NCBI GenBank assembly: GCA_003508835.1
Contig: PUFA01000077.1
Span: 4,044,001 to 4,108,000 of the forward strand
Length of the DNA stretch: 64,000 nucleotides
Direction of reading: 5' to 3'
Source of the DNA: Eonycteris spelaea
Lineage: Eukaryota; Chordata; Mammalia; Chiroptera; Pteropodidae
Shown: one piece after another, positions 23,471 to 34,250 of the stretch
Layout: each line of letters starts with the position of its first letter
Position numbering within the stretch: the first letter of the stretch is position 1
Made by a program: the position numbers and the translations under genes
The notes under the pieces: model-generated
Seen by the model: only the letters and a program-made list of their open reading frames with translations
Database searches by the model: none
Told to the model about the DNA's origin: nothing

Positions 23471-25439
23471 CTTTAAAGCCATGGTTCTCAGCCCGAGCCA
23501 ACATATTGTATCCTTTCGTGACAAATAATGTGCAACATCTTTTACTGTTTTAAAACAAAGTTCATAGATAATAGATAAAACCTATCTTTACACACAATTT
23601 TAAAAAACTAGAGTGCCCTCTAGTGTAAATAATACAGAAAACGGGAAGTAATTTATACTCAATCTATTCCAATATATAAATTCTCAGCATGACTATATTG
23701 GAAGCATAATGAAGAAGTGGGAATCTACTTATATTTAATAATTACTGAGAATGCAACAGCTACAAATTCAGGCTGATACGGTTGCGCTTTATCAATTACT
23801 TAATCTTTCAGCATTTTCTCTGTTGTGTTCATAGTGAAGATCTACTTAGATAGCAAATGCATCATTGGCATTATGCAAATAAATGTAAATTACCTTCTCC
23901 TCCTTTGTAAGGCACGCATTCCTAGCTTAACAGATCTCTTGGTTTTGCATTCTATATCTTTTTCCTACTAAAGCCTTCCAGAGGAGCCTTCCAATACTGA
24001 CTATCCCCTACCATGAATTCACAGTCACAGTGACTTCCCCCATGCCAGTGCCTGGGAAAAGTTGAGTGGAAATGATTGGGAGGTGTCATTCAAAAAACTT
24101 TCTTCATTGGAACTCATTGATTCCTATAAATGTCATTAGCACTTTATATTTACTCTGTGGAATCAAATATTTTGGGTGCCAAGAGCTCTAGTCACGCCAA
24201 TATTTTATTGAGGGTAGAAATAATAATCGTGTTGGAATGTCATCTGCAATTGAGAGAAAATATCACATTTTGTTACCCAGATTAATTTTTTGTCGTTATT
24301 TGAAGATGAAGTCCCGAGGGACTTTGGAGGCTGGAAAATTATTCCCCTCGAGCTTTTCCTGCCACAGATGACCAGATTTCTAAAGACTGAGTAAAGAAAG
24401 ACAAGATTTAAGGATTAATTTGTACCAAGCCTAAGGTTCTGTGGTCTACTTAAAAAAGATGGAGTTTACTGTAGAAAATGAGAAAAGGGACAGGAGAAAG
24501 ATGAGAAAATGAATCGTAACTGACCTCCCCCAAGCAACGCAGGCAGAGAAATAATCAACCATACTCCGGTTGCTGTAAGTCGGTGACAGTCCTTTCAGAG
24601 ATGTAGAAATGGCAGATGAGGCAGAAAATGCTATGCACACACTGAACTTGAATCTGAGTCCCTAGTGCTCATGCTACGGTTTCACTCTGAATCAACAAGG
24701 CTGAGAAGTCTAGAGAGAAAGCTGGGTCCCAGCGTCATTTAAGAGAGAGGTAGTTTCTAATGTTCAATATTTCTGTGGTTGAAAAAGCTGTTGGCACTGA
24801 AGATGCATTTGGCAGAAAACTGGTCACAAATTCAGAATTAAAGCATAGTGGCTGTGAGCCAGGAATGCCTCGATGGTGTCTGTGAAACGTCTTAGCGACC
24901 CTTGTCTCCTGGTTTATTCCTGGAAAAATTATCTTTATGGGTCAGATCAACTTGATTAAAGATAGAAGGCTGGAAGAGCTCCCATAATAATTTGCTAATT
25001 GATGCTTAAATGTTTACAAGTCTTCCCTGGGATGCAGTATTATAGTTGATGTTCGGTCCCATGAAACGTAGTCTCTTCACTGCTGATGAAAATCTGCTGA
25101 AATACTTGTTTGCCTTCTTCCTCCCCTTCTGCTTCCTCAACTTCCGTCTCTCATCTCCTGAGAGGTGAACTCCAGAGAAATAAAGATAGAGTTTTCTCTT
25201 TTCTCACCCAATAATTATTTGGTAAAGTCCAATCCGAATGTCCTTTGGAACAAGACCTTTCCCTGAAGGGTTGATTGATAGATTGTGTTTTGCTAATGTA
25301 TGTTAACCTTAAGGCCTTGGCAATGAATGCTCTTTCTCTTTTTCTCTTTGTAGCCTCTTGTATTCCATAGGGGTATTTTTTTTTTCCTATTACAAAGTGA
25401 CTCTTGACACTCCCGATTGCAGAGAGAAATTCTATGTGT

Positions 25440-25960
25440 TAGTGATCTAGTACTGTGTAGCAAATTATCCTAAAACTTAGTACTTTGAAACAACAAGACA
25501 CGTGTGATCATGGTTTCTATGGGTCGGGGACTTGGCGTGGTTGAGCTGGGTGGTTCTGGCTCAGGGTCTTCCATGAAGTTGCAGTCAAGATGTCAGCCAG
25601 GGAGAGTCATCTGAAGGCTTGACTGGAGCTGGCAGGTCTGCTTCCAAGGTGGCCCACTCACTGTGCTGCTGGCAGGTGTCTCGGGCCCTCCCGGACTGCT
25701 CTGCTCACATTCAGCCTGAGAAGAGAGTGTTTCTCCACAGGACGCTTGAATGTTCTCGCAGCATGGTGGCTGCCTTCCTGAGACCAGTGACCAAGAGACA
25801 CAGGAGGGAGGAATTCACACTGCCTTTTTTGCCTGGTCCCAGAAGTCACAAGCTTTGACTTTTAACATATTCTATTAGAAGGGAGTCACTAAGCTCACCC
25901 TACCCTCAAGCCGAGGGGAATTAGGCTATACGTTTTGAAGAGAAGAGCCCCACAGAATTT
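25440..25960 (-). mobile_element. LTR-like repeat, antisense (MaLR/ERVL type)
   Basis: The + strand has TGTAGCAAATTATCCTAAAA, GGCGTGGTTGAGCTGGGTGG, TTGCAGTCAAGATGTCAGCC and GGCTTGACTGGAGCTGG. I know this block order from old mammalian LTRs read in reverse. Subfamily not determined. It contains open frames of 60-80 codons on both strands that I regard as chance. Confidence 0.5.
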
Positions 25961-26719
25961 GTGAATATGTGTTTAATTACAGTCCTCTAAATTAAGTCAA
26001 GGCCTCTGGCCTTGCAGTGTAAACAGGGTGATGCTTTCATCCCTATGAATGATTTCCAAGCAATCTAACTCCTAGAACACTGGTGAAAGCTTGGCTCACT
26101 CACAGCTGCCTGTTTTCACCATTTAAATGGGTATTTTCCTCCCCCACCGCCTTTAAATTATTCAAATGCCAGATGTAGCTTTTTTTAGAGGGAAATACAT
26201 GATATAGATTTAAGCACCTTGAAAGAGTAGCACCTACTGGAAAAATGTTTTTGTAGATCAAGTTTTTTTGTGTGTGTTCCTGTTTCTGGAATTAATTATA
26301 GTCAGGATAAAGTCATTTTCCAAATAAACACAAAGAATGATTTTTTAAAAAAGCAATTGACAAACTAAAATTATCATCCAATTGTGTCTCTACACTTTGT
26401 CCTTAGCGGGCTATGGCTATTTATAATAACCAAAAGCCGTAACTGGTATTTTGTCTTCTTTTTGCCATGAAAGCTAACATAAGTGTTTCTGTAGCTTAAA
26501 ATGTTTTTGAAATCCTCAGTTGGAGGTCTGTGTAGTAGAGTAGGTCGCAGCAAATTCTTTGTGCTGGATTTCAGGTGCTGTTTGGGGTGATGGGTATTGT
26601 GCTGGAAATACTGCTCAAGGTTGATGCCGTCTCAGAAAGACATCCTTGTGTGGTCCTGGTTCATATTTTTCAGTCGGCTTCATTTCAAGCATATATCCTT
26701 TTCTCCAGCCAAACCGAAC

Positions 26720-27050
26720 TGCTCAGTGTTCTCGGTATTAGTCAACTTTCGGTGCATAACAAACCACAAAAATCTTGGTAGCATGCAACAATAAATATTA
26801 TTTCTCGCCGCATGTCTGTGGAAGGGCGGGGCCGCTCTGCTCTGCTGGGGTCCTGGCTGGAGGGGGAATGGCTCCTGAGGGTACATTCTCCTTGTGGCAA
26901 TGACAACAACAAAATAGGGTCGCCCAACCCCCCAACCATATTTGAAGCCTCTGTTCATGTCATTGCCACTAATATCCCGTTATTCAAAGCAGGCTCATGG
27001 CCAAGCCCAAGTCCAGCGGGTAGGGAGACACAGGAGCTCGTAGCGTGAGA
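26720..27050 (-). mobile_element. LTR-like repeat, antisense (MaLR/ERVL type)
   Basis: A second copy of a similar type: GCATAACAAACCACAAAAAT near the start, then CATTGCCACTAATATCCCG and GCTCATGGCCAAGCCCAAGT near the end. The last two motifs are characteristic of the same old LTR group. Boundaries approximate. Confidence 0.45.
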
Positions 27051-27129
27051 ATGGACGCATGATTCTCTTGTAAAGTAGTAAAGATTTAGACCGCTGTAAT
27101 TCAGTGTACCACGCTGTTCATACATGCCT

Positions 27130-27580
27130 TTTCCTTTCCTTCCACGCTCAGTGCTGACCCCTGTTGTTCTGTTCTTATACCTTTTGGGGTGTGTGTGTGG
27201 GGGGGGTTACATGCCCTTCCCACTCCCCAGAACCCTCTTCCTTCCTCTGGCTCTTTCATTTTCGGACTTCAGAAACGCATTTCAAGAGTCACCTCTGCCA
27301 GACACTCCTTCTTCACCATGGTTACCTGGCCCGTGTGTTTGTTGTTGCTACGCTGCGTTATTCCAACTGGACGAGACCGAGTAAGAGCTCCCCTATTTGT
27401 GCGCCTCTGTCCTCACCCTCAGGCGCACGCATCCAGTGACAGCAGTTTCCCATTATCTTGTAATTGTCGACATACTTGTCTTCCCCCGGACTGTGAGTCC
27501 CTCGGATGGAGCTATGCCTTTCATCCCTGCATCGGCCCGAGGAGCCTCAGCAAATACTCGGTAAATGAAGAGACAGCTGA
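27130..27580 (+). mobile_element. L2 LINE 3' fragment, sense
   Basis: A pyrimidine-rich sense L2-like stretch ending with GGACTGTGAGTCCCTCGG and GCCTCAGCAAATACTCGGTA, which correspond to the L2 end. A short G run interrupts it at 27199-27206. Several overlapping open frames here (up to 141 codons) come from this repeat and are not genes. Confidence 0.5.
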
Positions 27581-28619
27581 CCTCTACCTCATTCGTGTGG
27601 GAAGCATACATTGAGCACTCAGGTAGAACATAGTCTCTTGAATTTTCCTTTAGTGATTTCACTTCTGTTCATCCTAGCTTACCAGCTCGCCAAAGACCAA
27701 ACTTAATGTCTCTTTTCCTTTTATTCCTCATAATACCTGAAATACGAAGTTATTTCTTGAGTCGTAAATGATTTAAGCTGTTGATCACCGCCAGCTTTTT
27801 GGCTGCCATCTCTCGTTCACCCTAGAGCGACGACATAAGCAGAAGTTCATGTGATGATAGTACATCAATCCTAAGACATCCTGTTAATAGCCAAGTTCTG
27901 CCAACTTGACAGTGTCAGCGTTTTCTTCAAGTCATCATTGTATAAATTTAGCCAGAAAAGCAGGGTGAGATTTTTAAATAGGAGTTTTGGTTACACTGGG
28001 TAGGAAATGCATATAACACAGCACATGCATTGGACATTTCAATGCCCAAATGTGGATCTAATTTAGATGTTTGTGGTCAAAGATCAAAGGACCTCCTCCT
28101 GTATTGCTTCTGTGTGTGTGTGTGTGGTGTGGTGAGAGAGAAGATACTCCCTATTTCTAAATGTAGAAATGTACTTTGCCATTTTCTAAGTTTCTGACCT
28201 TGAATAGGCTAGTGAATTGGCAAGGTAACAGGTACTAGTTTATATGATAAAACTACAAAAACCTAAAGTGTAAAATGTTTCATTGTCTTCATCGTCATGC
28301 GATCAGCGTTCCTTTGACCACTGGGAAGACCACCGGGTAGAAATGTGATTCAACACATTTCCCTCTGGCTTTTCCGTGGGACCAGCGCCGTGTTTATCGG
28401 TGGCGCTAAGCTTCGCAGGATTCCAGCCGCCTTAACTAATCGTATTGCTTAGTTGCACCAGCAGGTGTAAATCCAGGTGTTGTGGGGCCTGACGCTTAAA
28501 CAGTTTGGAGTTAAAGAGTATGAAGTTACAAACAAAAAACGAGATAGGTATTGAAGGAGCTGCATGCTTGTCAGGGGCCATACCCAGGCTCCTGAGTCTG
28601 ACACACGAAGCTCGTCGTG

Positions 28620-28990
28620 ACCTGCCCTAGACTGGCCTCTTGTTCTGCCACTCCCCAACACAGCTGCCAGAGCCATGCCCAGCCACTGCTAGTTCCCCAG
28701 GCATGCCCTGTTCTTGCCCACCTGCAGGCTTCTGCACATGCACTTCCATTGTTCTTTCTTTACGGGCTAATGCCTGCTCTTTAAGACTTCAGGCGTCAGC
28801 GGTATTGGAAAGCCTTCTGTGATTCCGCACAGGTACCTCGATTCTGTTATCTCATATTTTGCTGTAGCTATGCTTACACTGCATTACAGCTCCTCATTTA
28901 TTTGTCCATTTTCCCTACTAGTGTGTGGTGGCTTGCCAGAGGCAGGAAGGGTGCCTATGAATTCTCTGTGCCTGTTACTGGGCACTTTGC
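28620..28990 (+). mobile_element. L2 LINE 3' fragment, sense
   Basis: It shows the L2 order AGGCATGCCCTGTTC, CTTCCATTGTTC, GGAAAGCCTTCTGTGATTCC, then AGAGGCAGGAAGG. Moderately diverged. Confidence 0.5.
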
Positions 28991-30324
28991 TTTCAGTTTA
29001 TCCTTCTCTATCCTTTAGCTGTGCTCGCTATGTTTTCAGACTCCCTTGCCCTGTGCTCCTGGGCAGGTTCAAGCAGCAAGAAGCATCGAGGGTCTGAAGA
29101 AGGGAAAAATCAGGACGTTTCTCCCCTCCTTCTCCCCCTCCCCCTGCCTCCTCCATGGCTCCAGCTGTGGCTACAACCCTGTGCGGCTCCCACTTCCACT
29201 GGACAATTCCTCAGTCTCCTTCTCGATCATGTCAGAGGGCTCTAGGTGCTGGGCTCCAGCCACTGCATTTCTTCCCACCATCCCTGTGCCCCTCGGGTCA
29301 AGTGATAGTGGCTTCCTGCTGCTGGTGGTTTATGGGTTGCCTCGCCATCTTTATTTGGCTTCTTGGTCCTTCAATTACCCATGTCACCAAGTCTCTGTAT
29401 TAAGTTCCATCTGCCTGAAAGATCCAGAATGGTTTCTTTCCCTGGCTAAGCCCCGAATTATAGAGGCGAACTAGTTGGTCCATTGCTTTATGAAAAAGGC
29501 AATAGGGAGAGGAACCCGTAGCAATATTTTGCCAAGTTTGTTTACATTTAAAGTGACCATGTATTTTCCAATTTCGGTGACCCTCGCTCAAAATGTGGAA
29601 TTGCGTGTGCTGGCACTAATCCTAGTTGAACACGTAGAAATAGCAGAGACTGGAGAAATACAGAACACTCTTGTAGCATTGAGTCCGATTAATCTGCCAT
29701 CTTGTAGCTGGCTGGGTACCTGGTCCAGTATCTTGCACCTAGTAGGCATTCAAACATACACCGGATGAAAAGCAGACTCTACTTGCAAGTCATTGCCAGC
29801 ATTTCCCAGGCAACAGACAATATAATAACATAGCTATGACTTTTTGGTAGAATTACAATGAAAGCATTAACCAGGCCTTGCATATCTGCCTGAGCATAAG
29901 TCTTGGTTATTGCTCACAGGGTCTGGGATCCAGACCGTGCTCCATGGAGTAGCACGAGACTCCAGCCTTGTGTGCCTGGTTCAGTCTGGGGCACAGAAAT
30001 GAGTAAAGTCTCCCTTCTCAGAGGCCAGTAGGCCAAAGAAAATAGTAAAGCAATAACCAAGGGCCAGACCTTGGGCACGTAGTCAGTGTGAGCAGGATAA
30101 ATCCTCTGAAAATTGCCCCTAAGTCTCGCTCAAAGCAAAGGTCAAGGGCGTAAACCCAGGGAAGTAAGCTGAGGAAATGTGATAACCACAGGGCTGATTT
30201 CTGAGTGTCAGGTCAGAGAAAATGTGCTGACTGAATCAGCAGGAAGTTCAGGAAGCCATGACTACAGTAAACAAGATGAGAAGCACGGCTAAGAGGACCA
30301 GCTTGGGGTGGAGGGGCTGGATGT

Positions 30325-30515
30325 GCAGTGATTAAATGTATAGGTGTTGGCACCAACTTGTGCATGTTGAAATCTTGGCTCTGTTACTTACTAGCAAAGA
30401 ACAAGTGACTTAAGCTCTCTGTATTACACCCCTCTTTTAGGATTAATAGTAGTGCCTGCCTTCTCTGTTCTTGCTAAGACTAAATGAGGTTATACATGTA
30501 AAACATCTATCATTC
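30325..30515 (+). mobile_element. MIR SINE, sense
   Basis: It has the MIR order: TGTTGAAATCTTGGCTCTGT, TTACTTACTAGC, AAGTGACTTAAGCTCTCTG, then GACTAAATGAGGTTATACA. The central core is well preserved. Confidence 0.7.
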
Positions 30516-30589
30516 AAAACCTAGCGAGGTCATTTATAGGCATGGCTGGTCTACCAGCTAGCCACATATTTATTTTGTCACAGTCTGCA

Positions 30590-30900
30590 ACTGGAATTTG
30601 TATTTTAATCCTCCATCCATTTGCTTGACAGACATTTCTTGAGTAATTATATGTGCCTGGCACTGGGAACACAATGAAGAACTAAAACAAACAGGTCTCT
30701 GCCTTAGTAGATCAGAAAAGATAATATTGGCGGATCAGTGTTAGATTAGTGGTAAGGGAGAATCAGGTCGTCCTGAAATGGTTTCTAATAAGAATCCTAA
30801 GAAAGAATGAATATGTCAAAGGCACCACTCTGGTTCATAACGGGGGAGGCTATGTAAGTGTAAGGCCGGTGGGAACTCCTTAAAGGGAACTCCTTAAAGG
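30590..30900 (-). mobile_element. L2 LINE 3' fragment, antisense
   Basis: CCATCCATTTGCTTGACAG, GTGCCTGGCACTGGGAACAC and AAACAGGTCTCTGCCTTAG follow the reverse-complement L2 3' end. A 14-bp unit (GGGAACTCCTTAAA) is tandemly duplicated at 30871-30898. Confidence 0.5.
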
Positions 30901-31568
30901 GAATAAGAGAGTAAGATCTAAGACAGTAGCTCTTAAAAGTTCTCATTAAAAAAGACAAAAAGAAAAGAAAAGAAAAGAAAGAACTGATGAATAATAGAAA
31001 AGCCTTTTCTCTGATTATCCTAAATGTTTTTGGTCACTCCACAGAAAACCAAGTGTATTTTAATCTTAGCTCAATCATGTTCTGGTAAATTAGATTTATA
31101 TCACTTGTATTATCTGTGCTCATTTTTAAAAAAATAGGAGAAAGTGACAGTTAATTGGAGTCAGTGCTCATCTCTAAGAGGCACGTGGTAGTTGGTGTTG
31201 CCACACCAAGAACTTGTTAGACACGCAGTGTCCACAAAAGCCAAGCATGTGACAGTAAAAGCAAAGCTCCAGCCTAAGGAATTGTGTTTATGGGTCCTGC
31301 AAAGTCGTGCTTGCTTTAACGGCCAGCTGCCCACGTATAGTTAGATCATAATTTCAAGGATTACAAAATTGAAAACTCTCCGTTAATAAATAATCGTATC
31401 CCTAGAATTTTCCTTTTTTAAAGGTATGTTGAGGGGCTAGAATATTTTCATGAGGCTCTTCCTCTCTTACCTTGGCTCATATTACAGATAATATCAAATT
31501 CCACTTGTTTTTCCCTATATGAATAGAAAATTAAAACCACTAGACTTTCTACTTTCAAATCTTCCCCA

Positions 31569-31601
31569 CCTTTTGTTTGTTTGTTTGTTTGTTTTTGTTT
31601 T
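31569..31601 (+). repeat. (TTTG)n microsatellite
   Basis: Five or more TTTG units followed by TTTTTG, within the intron. Confidence 0.85.
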
Positions 31602-32256
31602 AACAAATGAGCAAAGGATAAGGACAAGGATATCCTGTCAGGGGGATTCTTCCTGAGAATACTTTTCTGGATGTCCTATTCAGCCTATTCTCCCACATCT
31701 TCTTAAGAATCCCTGAGAAGCCGTATTGCTAACCTTGATCCTTAAGGGCCGTAAGGTCAAGGGAGGCCACTGAGTCACCACACAGTTAATCACGAGCAGA
31801 CTAGAATTAGTCATTGCTGTATTTATTGTGTTCTAATTCTGTAAAAATTAGTGGTTCCCTATGGGGAATGTGATTCTCATTCTAAAAAAAGAGACAGTTT
31901 CTGCTAAATTCCCAGATGCACATTGGGGCACAATCGTTCTCAAGTGAGGGAGCACCTACCAGCTAAAAAGTACTCACTCCAGTTATTACCCAATTAGCTA
32001 GACTAGTAGCTAACTGGGTCACACCCAGTAGTTGTACTCAGGCCATTTTTCAGTCTGAACGACTTGGTTAGCAATCAAGCATCAAATATTGACTGGTCCA
32101 CGTATGTGTGCATTTTAAAACTCAGACATGATGGCATATTCTTTTGAAAAATCACTTTCTTCCTTCTCAGTTCCTAAGAGAAGAATCAGGCCAGAGACAG
32201 GAGGTCATAGGCTCAGTGGTCACTGCCCTACCCCCTCCCTGTTGTGCTGATCTTTT

Positions 32257-32598
32257 TTTTTTTTTTAATGATTTTTTTATTTTTCAATTACAGTTGACAT
32301 TCAATGTTATGTTAGTTTCAGTTGTACAACATAGTGATTAGATATTTATGTCACTTGCAAAGTGATCACCCCGATTTATCTCGTATTCATCTGACACCAT
32401 ACATAGTTATTACACTATTATTGACTATGTTCCCCATGCTGTCCTTTGCATCCTCATGACTATTGTGTAACTGCCAATTTGTACTTCTTAATCCCTTCCC
32501 CATTTCACCTCTCCTTCCAATCCCCCTCCCATCTGGCAACCACCAAAATGTTCTCTGTATCTATGAGTTTGTTTCTGTTTTGTTTGTTCATTTATTTT
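32257..32598 (-). mobile_element. 5'-truncated L1 LINE 3' end with target-site duplication
   Basis: Read on the - strand, this is an L1 3' end. It contains AACAAACTCATAGATACAG, then GAAGTACAAATTGGC, ATAGTCAATAATAGTG, GGGGTGATCACTTTGC and GTACAACTGAAACTAACAT, and ends in a poly(A) run (T run on + from about 32253). It is flanked by near-identical 13-mers: GTGCTGATCTTTT at 32244-32256 and GTGCTGGTCTTTT at 32599-32611. This is a clean target-site duplication with one mismatch. Only about 340 bp of the element was inserted. The copy at 59190-60118 is a relative. Confidence 0.88.
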
Positions 32599-33937
32599 GT
32601 GCTGGTCTTTTGGGGGCTCAGAACACACCAGCAAGACCACATGTGATAGGCTCTGAGGACCCCTAAGGAAGAAGGGCTTTTTCAAAAGATGCCAGGTGTA
32701 CCTTGACCCCAAGAGGTGGCCATAAGGAACAACAGTGGACACCAAAGCTTGAAATCAAGGGACAATCACGTGCGGTGATTACAATGACATGTGTTGTGTA
32801 AGAAAAAGCTGTCAGTTGCTCATCAGTCTTTTTTGCCAACTATTTCCAGAGCAAATGCTACATAAATGCTTTTCTTTCTGGAAGTTATAAACTGAGATGT
32901 TAAAAGTGACAATTTTTAAGGGCTGGAGTTATGTCTTCTAATTTGTCTACAGTGAATACGTATTATACTTAGAGGGAAAAATAAAGTTATTTGTAATGTC
33001 AAACATTTGAAAACATTTTAAATTACTTGCATGCCTGCCACCTATCAAATTGGTTGTTTTTGTTTATTTGAGTTCCCTTCTAGGCTTTGCCAATTCACAC
33101 ATCATTTCTCTGTTAATTATATCGAGATGCAATTCCACACATTCTGCTATTTCAAAGCATCATTGCACATAAAAAACAGACACCAGAGATCTTGTGCGAT
33201 GTCAGAGTAACCCAGACCCCAGACTGATGCAGCTCTCTCGGACTGGTTGGGCCTCAGTACAACGTGCTCCCACCTGTCCAGTGAGCTTGTGATAGAACCT
33301 GCTCGGACGATGAGGTGTCCGAGTATATGTTTCTTTGTTGGTTTTTTTTTTTTTTTTTTTGCCTGTGAAAATGTATAGCTTGTTAATAGCACTGTAAATT
33401 ATTTGGAATCAGAAGTCCGTTCAGTGGAAAAGACACATGAATAGGTTTAGATTTTTATGGGGCTGAATCAGCCAAATCAAACACAGGCTTTTTTAGAGCT
33501 TCCAAGTTCTTAATGGAAACTCACGCTCTTCAGAACTCTGCTGCCTAATTATAATTCATGCCTTCTGCAGATACATTTACAGGGTGGACCAAAAGGAAAA
33601 TGTTAGACATATTCACTTGTGACTTCTATTGTGTTACTTGTAAAGTGCCAACTGCATACGTTGGATGGCCTGGTGCGTGCAGAGACAGAGGCCAGCTCCT
33701 GGCAGGCTGAACCACTGCAGTAGAAGGGAAGACGATAACCTCGCAGTATTGCAAAACAGATGACGAGCTCAGATACAGAACCAGCCCTCTATCTGGGGCT
33801 CTGCATAAGTCTCCAGTGTCAGAATTTAAAAGTCCCCTGGTAACCACAACCCAGACCAACCCACATCATCATCTTCATTAGAGACATCCTTTTGAAACCC
33901 ACAAAAATAAACTACTCAAATTTCATTTTAAGGAAAA

Positions 33938-33941
33938 CTAA

Positions 33942-33942
<1 letters not shown>
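33938..33942 (+). promoter_or_regulatory. COL14A1: Candidate distant branch point for exon F
   Basis: CTAAC, in the context AAAACTAACTTT, matches the mammalian branch consensus and closely resembles the ideal TACTAAC. The branch A would be 33941, which is 232 nt before the first exon base at 34173. No A occurs between 33942 and 34167, and no AG before the real 3' splice site. That gives an exclusion zone of the kind seen with distant branch points. Confidence 0.65.
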
Positions 33943-34015
<73 letters not shown>

Positions 34016-34167
34016 TCCTTTCCTTTCCTTTCCTTCTTCCTTCCTTCCTTCCTTCCTTCCTTCCTTCCTTCCTTCCTTCCTTCCTTCTTCCTTCCTTCCC
34101 TTCCTTCCTTCCTTCCTTTCTTCTTTCTTTCTTTTCTTTCTTCCTTTCTTTTTCTTTTCTTTCTTTC
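33942..34167 (+). repeat. 226-nt uninterrupted pyrimidine microsatellite at a splice acceptor
   Basis: Not a single purine occurs in 226 bases. The tract is (TTTC)n, then TTTCC units (about 34012-34032), then (TTCC)n (about 34037-34108), and returns to TTTC-type units. It ends five bases before the exon, as CAACAG. It therefore serves as the polypyrimidine tract of the acceptor of exon F. Its complement is an unbroken purine strand with mirror symmetry, a classic triplex (H-DNA) substrate. The 85-120 codon Ser/Phe/Leu- or Lys/Glu/Arg-rich frames through it are artefacts. Confidence 0.97.
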
Positions 34168-34172
34168 AACAG

Positions 34173-34250
34173 GACTAACTGGAGTCAAGGGAGAAAAAGG
34201 AAATCCAGGCGTTGGAAGCCAAGGTCCAAGAGGCCCCCCTGGGCCAGCAG
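34173..34250 (+). CDS. COL14A1: COL14A1 exon F, COL1 helix with first interruption
   Basis: 78 bp: two bases completing a split Gly, 25 codons, then one base of the next Gly. It reads LTGVKGEKGNPGVGSQ then GPRGPPGPA. The Gly-X-Y rhythm breaks once, at GNP-GV-GSQ, where one residue of a triplet is missing. This is one of the imperfections expected in the COL1 domain of FACIT collagens and gives the helix a local kink. The donor is GTAAGT. The acceptor is the extreme case described for the pyrimidine tract. Confidence 0.96.

Larger units (their letters stand above)
19994..34172 (+). other. COL14A1: COL14A1 intron E (14.2 kb)
   Basis: The longest complete COL14A1 intron in the window. It holds L2 (20925-21225), MIR and L2 copies (22200-23470), two LTR-like pieces (25440-25960 and 26720-27050), L2 copies (27130-27580 and 28620-28990), a MIR (30325-30515), an L2 (30590-30900), a TTTG microsatellite (31569-31601) and a 5'-truncated antisense L1 (32257-32598). 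It ends with a 226-nt pyrimidine tract against the acceptor. I found no coding exon. Confidence 0.9.

Noticed and set aside
27164..27614. Overlapping open frames of 86-141 codons on the + strand
   Set aside because: They lie in an L2-like, pyrimidine-rich repeat, lack any recognised domain and have no splice or poly(A) context.
29021..29474. Open frames of up to 142 codons on the + strand
   Set aside because: C/T-rich intronic sequence next to an L2 copy; the composition is proline/serine/leucine-rich in several frames at once, as expected from base bias.
33567..33603. A possible collagen exon (GGTGGACCAAAAGGA after TTCTGCAG)
   Set aside because: The Gly-X-Y reading lasts only about two triplets, there is no donor, and exons E and F already join in phase without it.
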